Positions 1 through 5,841 of a stretch of 7,503 nucleotides of DNA are shown piece by piece (within the stretch, counting starts at the first letter, position 1; each line of letters starts with the position of its first letter). This DNA is from Methanobacterium sp. (GTDB lineage Archaea > Methanobacteriota > Methanobacteria > Methanobacteriales > Methanobacteriaceae). A program made the position numbers and the translations under genes. The stretch spans positions 7,334 to 14,836 of the forward strand of contig PLTK01000201.1 in assembly GCA_003164415.1 (NCBI GenBank). Reading direction: 5' to 3'. Below the pieces are notes generated by a model. That model worked only from the letters and a program-made list of their open reading frames with translations. It did no database searches and had not been told where the DNA came from.

Positions 1-26
1 ACACTTGTATCTGGAACGATTTTCAT
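1..26 (-). CDS. Start of a PIN-domain protein, probably the archaeal PINc/VapC-family ATPase (truncated by window edge)
   Basis: Only the first nine codons are visible, reading MKIVPDTSV. A short beta strand followed by an invariant Asp, then Thr-Ser, is the usual opening of a PIN nuclease domain. In archaea 'KIVPDTSV' is typical of the long PIN-KH-ATPase protein, though nine residues cannot prove which PIN family this is. The ATG at 26-24 overlaps the hisI stop (28-26) by one base, and a second ATG lies directly upstream at 29-27. A GGAG at 37-34 sits 7 nt before the ATG at 26, which is why I chose that start; from 29 the spacing would be only 4 nt. The overlap implies translational coupling and co-transcription with hisI. 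The function beyond a PIN-type metal-dependent ribonuclease fold is inferred. Confidence 0.6.
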
Positions 27-430
27 CATTTCTCTCCGTAAACGTTTTCGGGATCAAATACTTTTTCTTTAACCAGTTCTAAGTTTCCACTATTTTCTTG
101 AATTTTCCTGAAAAAACAAGAGTAATAACCTTCATGACATGCTCCGCCATTTTGTTTCACTTTAAGTAAAACTGCATCCTCATCACAGTCAGTTAATATT
201 TCCTGCACTTCCTGTGTATGACCCGAACTTTCGCCCTTTAACCAAAGTTTGTTCCTGGAGGTGCTCCAGTAATGGGCTTTGCCAGTATCTATGGTTTTCA
301 TTAATGCTTCTTTGTTCATATAGGCAACCATTAGTACTTCGGAGTTTTTATAATCTTGTGATATTGCTAATATGAGTTGCTCACCACCCACTTGAAGTCT
401 GAAATTAAGATCCAAATCTTTTTCATCCAT
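26..430 (-). CDS. hisI: Phosphoribosyl-AMP cyclohydrolase (histidine biosynthesis, step 3)
   Basis: HisI opens the adenine ring of 1-(5-phosphoribosyl)-AMP to give ProFAR in cytoplasmic histidine biosynthesis. At 134 residues this is the stand-alone archaeal form; the HisE pyrophosphohydrolase domain fused to it in many bacteria is absent. The core is clear: 'HYWSTSR' (53-59), 'LWLKGESSGH' (62-71), the DCDED Mg2+ cluster (D81, D83, D85) and the three Zn2+-ligand cysteines C82, C98 and C105 in the 'GGACHEGYYSCF' segment, so it should be active. The ATG at 430 is preceded by GGGGATGATG (443-434), a fair Shine-Dalgarno match. It lies 92 nt downstream of hisS on the same strand with no oligo-T tract between them, and its stop overlaps the start of the next gene. 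Co-transcription with hisS is therefore likely. The TGA stop is followed directly by a second in-frame TGA. Confidence 0.96.
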   Translation of the reverse strand: MDEKDLDLNFRLQVGGEQLILAISQDYKNSEVLMVAYMNKEALMKTIDTGKAHYWSTSRNKLWLKGESSGHTQEVQEILTDCDEDAVLLKVKQNGGACHEGYYSCFFRKIQENSGNLELVKEKVFDPENVYGEK

Positions 431-522
431 TTACATCATCCCCAAATTTTTATTTTTGGACTTGTACTATTTTCCGATTTTATTTTTATTGAAAGATCAA
501 TTTGAGTTCTAAAATTTCTTTA

Positions 523-1815
523 TTAAGTCTCTATTTTTTGTTTAAGCAATTCAGCAATGTTTATTATAGCGACAATTTCCTGTTCTCCACTGATCATATT
601 TTTAACAGTTACATTACCTTCTTCGAGATCTCTTGCACCAACAAGAACAACGTAGTTGATCTTATGGCTGTCTGCATAGGATAATATTTTTTTAAGTTTT
701 TTACCAACTAGATCAACATCTGTTGAAACACCATTTTTTCGGAGGTTTTGGGCTATTTCAAAGGCTTTAAGTTTTAAATCATTTTTTATTGGTGCTACGA
801 ATACTTCCACCGATGGTTTTGTTTTGATGATTTTTTCTTGTTTTTTAAGAGCATCCATAACTCTATCAAATCCGAATGCGAATCCTGTGGATTCAACATT
901 TTCTCCACCAAATACCTCTATTAAATTATAGGTACCTCCACCACTTATCTGTTTTTGTGCGCCTAGACCATGTACATAAATTTCAAATACAGTTCCACTG
1001 TAATAATCCAAACCACGAGCAATGCCTAGATTTACCACGTAATCTGAAAATCCAAATGCTTCAAGAGATTTTAAAAGTTCCTCAAGCTCAGATAATGCGT
1101 TACAAGCATGTTCACTGCAGTTGATTAGTTCTTCAACATCTTTTATAATTGAACTATTTCCCTTCATTCCAATAAGCTTCAATAATAATTCCTTTGAATC
1201 ATCATCTACTTCTATATCTTCGAGTAAATTTGCAAGCTCGTCTACATCACCTTTATCGATTATTCCCATGACCTGATCCTGCATATCCCCCTCGATATTT
1301 GCATCATTTAATATATTCCTCAGAATTCCTAAATTTCCGATGTGTATCTCGAAGTCTTTAAGTCCCAGTTCTTCCAGGCAATGTGCTGCCATGCTAATAA
1401 CTTCGGCTTCGGATCCCGGTGACTTTCCACCTATTAATTCACATCCAAACTGCCAGAACTGTCTAAATCTACCTGCCTGTGGTCTTTCATATCTAAAGCA
1501 ACTGCCAAAATAGTACATTTTAACGGGTTTTGGAGTTTTTTGGAGTTCTTTAATATACATCCTTGCTACGGGGGCTGTTAATTCTGGTCTCAGGGCCAAA
1601 TCTCTCCCACCCTTATCTTGGAAGTGATAAATTTGATCCTTTATGCCTTCACCTGACTTGGTTGTGAAAAGTGAAAGTTCCTCGAAAATTGGTGTTTTAA
1701 TTTCACCGTAACCATATATTTCAAATATTTGTCTCATGGTACTTTCAACGCATTTCCTTTCCTTCATTTCATTAAAAAGAAAATCACGTGTGCCTCTAGG
1801 TCTTTGTATCTCCAT
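523..1815 (-). CDS. hisS: Histidine--tRNA ligase (HisRS, class II)
   Basis: This enzyme charges tRNA-His with histidine using ATP. The 430 residues hold all the class II landmarks. An N-terminal 'RPRGTRDF' (5-12) is followed by 'RPELTAPVAR' (76-85) and motif 2, 'FGSCFRYERPQAGRFRQFWQ' (103-122). Both histidine-specific signatures are present: 'LGIARGLDYYSGTVFEIY' (263-280) and 'SGGGTYNLIEVFGG' (291-304). Motif 3 is 'GFAFGFDRVM' (311-320), and a C-terminal alpha/beta anticodon-binding domain runs from about 335 to 430. An acidic helical insert (about 165-250) separates motif 2 from the HisA signature, as in other HisRS. AGGAG at 1825-1821, 5 nt before the ATG, fixes the start. HARP ends 168 nt upstream on the same strand and hisI follows 92 nt downstream. 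The upstream gap is long enough for its own promoter, with a TATA-like stretch at about 1903-1918, but I see no strong terminator that would separate it from HARP. Confidence 0.97.
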   Translation of the reverse strand: MEIQRPRGTRDFLFNEMKERKCVESTMRQIFEIYGYGEIKTPIFEELSLFTTKSGEGIKDQIYHFQDKGGRDLALRPELTAPVARMYIKELQKTPKPVKMYYFGSCFRYERPQAGRFRQFWQFGCELIGGKSPGSEAEVISMAAHCLEELGLKDFEIHIGNLGILRNILNDANIEGDMQDQVMGIIDKGDVDELANLLEDIEVDDDSKELLLKLIGMKGNSSIIKDVEELINCSEHACNALSELEELLKSLEAFGFSDYVVNLGIARGLDYYSGTVFEIYVHGLGAQKQISGGGTYNLIEVFGGENVESTGFAFGFDRVMDALKKQEKIIKTKPSVEVFVAPIKNDLKLKAFEIAQNLRKNGVSTDVDLVGKKLKKILSYADSHKINYVVLVGARDLEEGNVTVKNMISGEQEIVAIINIAELLKQKIET

Positions 1816-1983
1816 TTTCTCTCCTGCCTATTATAATCTGGATAATAATTTTTTATTAATTACAAATAGATAATATCAAGTTACCCTCTATTAGTTTGGT
1901 ATCTTTTAAAAATATTTCACTAATTCAATAGAAATTTAATAGTGTAAACTATGGAATTCAGAATTTATTGGTTAGAATATTTT

Positions 1984-2646
1984 TTAATCGTAATGTTGAA
2001 GGTATTCTTCCATCATTTTTGGAAATGATTTTGCACTTAAAAATCTGAGCCCTAATCTTTCAGCCCATACTCTGATACCATCATCGGCTGCAACCACTCC
2101 GGCTCCAAGTTCCTTTGCTAGGAGGAGTACATCAAGATCAGGAGCACTGTCAAGTGTGCCTTTCCTTAAAGCTGCCCTATAACGTTTTCTAAAGTCCGTT
2201 ATTGCTTTACTCAAAACATTGGCTTCAATATCTACTTTATTCTCCCCGCGGGACATCAAGACCAATGATTCTACAGCTGCTTCCCATATTGAACTTTCAG
2301 ATATTCTCATGCCTTTGTTCATTCTTTCCCTCATATCCTGTACGTATTCGTAGAATATTTCCGAGGGAATTTTTGTGTCGTAACGATTAGGAGTTTTTTT
2401 AACGATCCATGTTTCAGCTTTGACCATGGTTTTATCAGGGCATTCATAACGTGCCATATAATCTGAAAATTCTTTATAAGTGATTGGTGGCATGTGACAG
2501 CTTATGTTGAGTTTTATCCGGGACTTTGCAATCAAATCCATCAACATATCCACAGTCTTTAAAAGATTACCTTCTCCATAGTCATCACGAAGTTGTGTAT
2601 CTGTAAAAGCAGTAGTATCAAGAACAAACCTCTGTTTTGCAAGCAT
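1984..2646 (-). CDS. HARP: RNA-free RNase P homologue (PIN-domain 'RNA ligase partner' protein)
   Basis: The 220-residue protein matches the family once named 'RNA ligase partner protein' (UPF0278). It is now known as HARP, homologues of the Aquifex protein-only RNase P, which cuts the 5' leader from pre-tRNA. A PIN domain opens with 'FVLDTTAF' (D10) and resumes at 'DSAPDLDVLLLAKEL' (166-180) and 'VVAADDGIRVWAERLG' (184-199). The four aspartates D10, D166, D170 and D188 have the spacing I recall for the catalytic set of Aquifex Aq_880 (D7, D138, D142, D160). A helical insert with charged heptads (about 90-160) should form the spike that drives oligomerisation. GAGGTG at 2656-2651, 4 nt from the ATG, supports the start. 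No RNA ligase gene is adjacent. Archaea with HARP normally also have RNA-based RNase P, so it may be a back-up or have other substrates. Confidence 0.9.
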   Translation of the reverse strand: MLAKQRFVLDTTAFTDTQLRDDYGEGNLLKTVDMLMDLIAKSRIKLNISCHMPPITYKEFSDYMARYECPDKTMVKAETWIVKKTPNRYDTKIPSEIFYEYVQDMRERMNKGMRISESSIWEAAVESLVLMSRGENKVDIEANVLSKAITDFRKRYRAALRKGTLDSAPDLDVLLLAKELGAGVVAADDGIRVWAERLGLRFLSAKSFPKMMEEYLQHYD

Positions 2647-2670
2647 TTTACACCTCTAACCAATCTTCAT

Positions 2671-2700
2671 TATAAATTTATATTTCTTAATAAATATACG
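2671..2700 (-). promoter_or_regulatory. Probable TATA-type promoter of the HARP gene
   Basis: Reading on the minus strand, the stretch contains GTATATTTATTAAG followed by AAATATAAATTTATA. The first TATA-like box (about 2698-2691) would place transcription start roughly 23 nt before the ATG and keep the GAGGTG ribosome-binding site in the leader. The second (2685-2671) would start inside that site. I therefore favour the upstream box. The call rests on base pattern only, in an AT-rich background. Confidence 0.4.
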
Positions 2701-2876
2701 CAGTTGTATGGAAATATATATTGACTAATGTATAAAAGAATTTCTAAATCAATGGTTTTTAGTAGACCATTATAGAATCAGCTCTAAATAGAGTGGTTAA
2801 CAATCTTATTAAACTAATATTTCTAAAAATTAGTAGAATGTGGAATATTTCAAAATTATTGAAAAGATAATTCCAT

Positions 2877-2935
2877 AAAAAAAAATAATATTGAGTGAAA
2901 ATTTTTAGCATTATAGTGCGCTGTAAAAAAAAAAA
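2877..2935 (-). terminator. Double oligo-T terminator of the Met-rich small gene
   Basis: On the minus strand, a run of 11 T (2935-2925) begins two bases after the stop codon of the 61-residue gene. A second run of 9 T (2885-2877) follows about 40 nt later. Archaeal intrinsic termination works on oligo-T tracts without a required hairpin, so the pair should end this transcript before the HARP gene. Confidence 0.6.
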
Positions 2936-2937
2936 TT

Positions 2938-3123
2938 TTACATTTTTTTCTTAAGCATTTCCCGCATATTTTTCAAGTAATCCAATTCAACTTCGGTCAT
3001 AGCTATTTTTTTATCAAGTTTCAAAGCAAATAACATCATCATATCTTCTTTACTCATCTCTTCCATCATTTTTTCACTCATCATACCCATTCCGCCCATC
3101 ATATTTTCTTTTTTTTCCATCAT
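2938..3123 (-). CDS. Methionine-rich small protein of unknown function (61 aa)
   Basis: I do not recognise a family. Seventeen of 61 residues are methionine, mostly as MM or MMM clusters in the first half (positions 1-2, 8-9, 14-15, 19-20, 28-30, plus an MGGMGMM run at 9-15). There is no Cys, His, Trp or Pro. The second half is a more ordinary charged amphipathic helix, 'MTEVELDYLKNMREMLKKKM' (42-61). There is no signal peptide or membrane segment, so it should be cytoplasmic. The gene looks real despite its size: GAGAGGTT (3137-3130) lies 6 nt before the ATG, and 11 T follow the stop at once. It stands alone as a monocistronic unit, divergent from the SGNH hydrolase gene. Met clusters suggest soft-metal (Cu+/Ag+) binding, a methionine store or oxidant sink, or a sticky protein-binding helix as in SRP54 M domains; these are inferences. 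Confidence 0.72.
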   Translation of the reverse strand: MMEKKENMMGGMGMMSEKMMEEMSKEDMMMLFALKLDKKIAMTEVELDYLKNMREMLKKKM

Positions 3124-3313
3124 GTTTTCAACCTCTCAGTAAAATATCTTTCATTTAATACTAAAAAAAATTTAGATCTTTTTTTTAAATTGCTATGTCA
3201 TCTTATTCCACTTTTTTACAATATTATGCATCATAATAAATAAATATTTTATGATTGAAATACGTTTAGAATCCACCAACTATTAATTACAATTAAAAAT
3301 AAACTATAATCCT
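3124..3313. promoter_or_regulatory. Divergent promoter region between the Met-rich gene and the SGNH hydrolase gene
   Basis: This 190-nt AT-rich stretch must start transcription both ways. It contains a run of 8 A (3163-3170) and a run of 8 T (3179-3186) around an 8-nt core that includes AGATCT. TATA-like boxes occur at 3242-3251 and 3282-3301 for the plus strand, and around 3182-3194 or 3150-3163 for the minus strand. I cannot pick start sites with confidence. The plus-strand leader has no Shine-Dalgarno match before the ATG at 3314. Confidence 0.45.
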
Positions 3314-3952
3314 ATGACAAGGAAAACTATTCTTTGCTACGGCGACTCAATTACATGGGGTTACAACCCTGCCAGTCCCAATAGGATGGCATTTGATGAA
3401 CGTTGGACCGGATTGCTAGCTAAAGGATTAGACGAAGATTATAAAGTTATAGAAGAAGGACTAAATGGTAGAACTACAATTAGGGATGATCCATTTAACA
3501 GCAGTTATAAAAATGGTTTGAAATATTTAATTCCTTGTCTTGAAAGTCATAAACCCATAGATTTGTGCATTTTACTCCTGGGAACTAACGATCTAAAAAC
3601 AAGATTTGGATTATCTACAAATGAAATTGCTCACGGAATTAGAATACTAGTAGATACCATTAAGAAAAGTGCAGCTGGTCCCGGTGGCTTGGCACCCAAA
3701 ATTCTTCTGATGGTACCACCATATATTAAAAAGCTTAACAATTTTCCAGACGAATTCGAAGATTCGTATCAAAAATCAGATAATCTACCGCATCATTATG
3801 CACTGATAGCTAAAGACTATAACTGCGAATTTCTTGATACATCCAAGATAATTGTAGCCAGCGAATTAGATGGTGTACATCCGGATGTGGGTGAACATCT
3901 TAAACTTGGAAATGCAGTCATTGAAATGGTTAAAACAATCATGGGCAACTAA
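3314..3952 (+). CDS. SGNH/GDSL-family hydrolase, arylesterase-like
   Basis: This is a 212-residue serine esterase of the GDSL/SGNH superfamily, close in layout to the Mycobacterium smegmatis arylesterase/acyltransferase (MsAcT) group. All four blocks are present: block I 'GDSITWG' with nucleophile S12, block II 'EEGLNGRTT' with oxyanion Gly G52, block III 'LLGTND' with oxyanion Asn N92, and block V 'DGVHPD' with D186 and H189. Shared MsAcT-like features include 'RWTGLLA' (30-36) and 'APKILLMVPP' (127-136). No signal peptide is seen, so it is probably cytoplasmic. The natural substrate is unknown; hydrolysis of short acyl or aryl esters, or deacetylation, is the family's usual range. There is no clear ribosome-binding site before the ATG and no better upstream start in frame, so translation may be leaderless or SD-independent. 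aroE follows after 78 nt and has its own TATA box, so the two need not share a transcript. The family is mainly bacterial, which suggests acquisition by transfer. Confidence 0.9.
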   Translation: MTRKTILCYGDSITWGYNPASPNRMAFDERWTGLLAKGLDEDYKVIEEGLNGRTTIRDDPFNSSYKNGLKYLIPCLESHKPIDLCILLLGTNDLKTRFGLSTNEIAHGIRILVDTIKKSAAGPGGLAPKILLMVPPYIKKLNNFPDEFEDSYQKSDNLPHHYALIAKDYNCEFLDTSKIIVASELDGVHPDVGEHLKLGNAVIEMVKTIMGN

Positions 3953-3989
3953 AAGGACATGGTATCATATAATTCAAATAAAAATCATA

Positions 3990-4003
3990 TTAAATATATA
4001 AAT
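3990..4003 (+). promoter_or_regulatory. TATA-type promoter of aroE
   Basis: The sequence TTAAATATATAAATT is a good archaeal box A. Its centre is about 34 nt before the aroE ATG, so the transcript would start only some 5-10 nt upstream of the start codon. That fits the poor Shine-Dalgarno match (AGGAAGT at 4016-4022, too far from the ATG) and suggests a near-leaderless message. Confidence 0.5.
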
Positions 4004-4030
4004 TAAAACAACTTTAGGAAGTAACTTTAA

Positions 4031-4891
4031 ATGATAACAGGCAAAACAAGTGTTTTTGGGATTATTGGCGACCCGGTGGAGCATTCATTATCACCTGGAA
4101 TGCACAATGCAGCATTTAACAGTGTGGGATTGGATCATATCTACGTACCCTTCAAGGTGAAAACAGGGGAACTCGAAGATGCCATAAATGGAGCCCGTGC
4201 AATGGGAATCAGGGGATTAAATATTACAATACCTCATAAAACAGAGGTTATCAAATATTTAGATTATCTAGATATTGCTGCAGGATTAATAGGCGCTGTC
4301 AACACGATTGAATTCGGTGAAAATGGGGCAATAGGCCATAATACAGATGGTATAGGTGCAATAAGAGCAATTGAGGATGTTACACCTGTAAAGGGAAAGA
4401 AGATTATCGTATTGGGTGCAGGAGGAGCTGCAAAGGCAATTACATTCCAATTACTCCTTAATGAGGCAGACAGTCTCGTAATTTCGAACAGGACAATAGG
4501 AAAAGCTCAAGAACTCAAGGATGATCTAATTGAAAAACTTGATCAGGAAGTTATAACAACAGATCTCGGCACCGAACTAGAAAGAGAACTTGAAGATACA
4601 GATATTCTAATAAACACCACTCCAATAGGGATGTATCCCAATATTAATCATAAACCATTAGTAACTGCAGATATGATGCATAGAGATTTGATAGTTAATG
4701 ATATAGTTTACAATCCACTTAAAACTGGACTTATAATGGAAGCTGAAAAGGTAGGTGCAAAAACCATCTCTGGCATTAAGATGTTAATGTATCAAGGAAT
4801 TGAATCGTTTAGAATATGGACTGGAATTGAACCACCTATTGAAGTTTTCCAAAGTGCACTTTTAAAGGAACTGAATCTGGAAAAATTCTAA
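4031..4891 (+). CDS. aroE: Shikimate dehydrogenase (NADP+)
   Basis: AroE reduces 3-dehydroshikimate to shikimate with NADPH in aromatic amino-acid synthesis. At 286 residues it has the usual family length and both domains. In the N-terminal substrate domain are 'GDPVEHSLSPGMHNAAF' (13-29) with the shikimate-binding serines S19 and S21, 'NITIPHK' with catalytic K70, 'GAVNTI' (88-93) and 'GHNTDGIG' with catalytic D106. The Rossmann domain has the glycine loop 'VLGAGGAAKA' (127-136), the NADP-phosphate site 'SNRT' (152-154) and 'NTTPIGMYP' (195-203). The C-terminal 'MLMYQGIESFRIWTG' (251-265) carries the conserved Q255. Nothing is missing, so activity is expected, with NADP+ preferred over NAD+ from the NRT motif. 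The TatD-like gene follows after 57 nt and is probably co-transcribed. Confidence 0.97.
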   Translation: MITGKTSVFGIIGDPVEHSLSPGMHNAAFNSVGLDHIYVPFKVKTGELEDAINGARAMGIRGLNITIPHKTEVIKYLDYLDIAAGLIGAVNTIEFGENGAIGHNTDGIGAIRAIEDVTPVKGKKIIVLGAGGAAKAITFQLLLNEADSLVISNRTIGKAQELKDDLIEKLDQEVITTDLGTELERELEDTDILINTTPIGMYPNINHKPLVTADMMHRDLIVNDIVYNPLKTGLIMEAEKVGAKTISGIKMLMYQGIESFRIWTGIEPPIEVFQSALLKELNLEKF

Positions 4892-4948
4892 TGGTATTCA
4901 TTGTCAGAGTTAATTAATATTGAAAAAATCATTTAGTGGAGGAGTTCT

Positions 4949-5797
4949 ATGGATAATATTCCTGTTACAGATAATCATATACATGTAGATCCTTTAAATG
5001 GTGAAGGACCAATTGATGTGGCTAATAAATTCCAGAGAGCAGGTGGTAGCTGCATGATAGTTCCTAATAAACCTACTTGGACAGTAAACGAGAACTGTTC
5101 TTTTCAGGATGCAATGGAAATGGTAATAGAATATGTTGAGGATATTAATAGAGAAACAAATGTTAAAGCCTTTGCTGTGGTAGGTGCTCACCCTGCAGAA
5201 CTTTCCCGTAGAGTCAAATCAGGTATGGATATTGATACTGCCGAGTTATTGATGCAAAATGCACTTGAAATAGCTCAGAAATTAGTTTTGGAAGGAAAAG
5301 CTGTGGCTATTGGGGAAGTTGGAAGACCTCACTACGATGTATCGCCACAAGAACTAGAGGCTCACAACAGATTAATCATCCACGCCATGGAACTTGCAAA
5401 GGATGTGGGATGTCCAGTTCAGCTTCACACAGAAACAGCTGGCACAGAACAATTTTTAGAATTTGCTAAAATGGCAGATGAAGTTAAAATTCCTAGAAAC
5501 AAGGTTATAAAACATTTTTCAGGTGCATATGTTCTTAAATCAGAAAATCATGGACTTACCCCTTCTTTGATATCAACCAAGGATGTTATAAAAGAAGGGC
5601 TTAAAAAAGGGAAAAATTTCTTGATGGAAACTGATTACCTTGACGATAAAACTCGCCCAGGAGCAGTGTTAGGTCCAAAAACAGTTCCAAGACGTACAAA
5701 TGAACTTATAAGGCAAGGATTATTAGATGAAAAAGATGCCTATAAAATCCATGTTACCAACGTTGAAGATGTTTACGGTGTTGATCTAGATGTCTGA
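4949..5797 (+). CDS. TatD-related metal-dependent hydrolase, TIM-barrel fold (COG1099-like)
   Basis: The 282-residue protein belongs to the amidohydrolase/TatD superfamily, in the archaeal branch usually annotated as a predicted metal-dependent hydrolase. Metal ligands lie in the expected order: 'DNHIHVD' (H10, H12), 'AIGEVG' (E123), 'VQLHTET' (H160), 'VIKHFSG' (H189) and 'METDYLDD' (D229). The C-terminus ends with the family's 'NVEDVYGV' (271-278). The intact set argues for a two-metal phosphoesterase or nuclease-like active site, but the true substrate of this branch is not known to me, and DNase activity as in bacterial TatD is only an analogy. A strong GGAGGAG (4938-4944) 4 nt before the ATG fixes the start. 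It follows aroE closely and ends in an oligo-T tract shared with no other plus-strand gene. No Tat secretion genes are nearby, and the name does not imply a role in export. Confidence 0.9.
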   Translation: MDNIPVTDNHIHVDPLNGEGPIDVANKFQRAGGSCMIVPNKPTWTVNENCSFQDAMEMVIEYVEDINRETNVKAFAVVGAHPAELSRRVKSGMDIDTAELLMQNALEIAQKLVLEGKAVAIGEVGRPHYDVSPQELEAHNRLIIHAMELAKDVGCPVQLHTETAGTEQFLEFAKMADEVKIPRNKVIKHFSGAYVLKSENHGLTPSLISTKDVIKEGLKKGKNFLMETDYLDDKTRPGAVLGPKTVPRRTNELIRQGLLDEKDAYKIHVTNVEDVYGVDLDV

Positions 5798-5814
5798 TTT
5801 TATATCCTAAAAAC

Positions 5815-5822
5815 TTTTTTTT
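5815..5822 (+). terminator. Oligo-T terminator after the TatD-like gene
   Basis: A run of 8 T starts 18 nt after the TGA stop, in the 44-nt gap between two convergent genes. This is the expected form of an archaeal intrinsic terminator for the plus-strand block. No hairpin precedes it. Confidence 0.55.
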
Positions 5823-5841
5823 ACATAAAATAAATTATCTT

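Larger units (their letters stand above)
2647..2937. other. Gene-free AT-rich intergenic region between HARP and the Met-rich ORF
   Basis: I find no convincing coding sequence here. The region holds the HARP promoter, two oligo-T terminator tracts for the minus-strand gene upstream, and a TATA-like GAAATATATATT at 2710-2721 that is nearly symmetrical and could serve either strand. It also has two short inverted repeats: AATGGT (2751-2756) with ACCATT (2766-2771) around a 9-nt loop, and CTCTA (2782-2786) with TAGAG (2789-2793). Both are too short to call an RNA gene or operator. Confidence 0.5.

Noticed and set aside
23..30. ATGATGA on the minus strand resembles the C box of an archaeal C/D guide RNA.
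   Set aside because: It is the stop/start overlap of hisI and the next gene, and no D box (CTGA) or C'/D' pair lies at suitable spacing.
442..459. CCAAA/TTTGG inverted repeat next to the hisI ribosome-binding site, a possible regulatory hairpin.
   Set aside because: The stem is only five pairs, mostly A-T, with an 8-nt loop. That is expected by chance in such AT-rich DNA.
502..1124. Open plus-strand frames at 502-684 and 876-1124 opposite hisS.
   Set aside because: They lie antisense to a well-supported hisS, show no ribosome-binding site or recognisable motif, and are rich in His, Phe, Tyr and Leu as reverse-frame shadows usually are.
2202..2390. Open plus-strand frame opposite the HARP gene.
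   Set aside because: It is a shadow frame inside a conserved gene with no family resemblance.
4994..5191. Minus-strand frame opposite the TatD-like gene.
   Set aside because: It is antisense to a gene with a full metal-ligand set and has no sign of independent coding.
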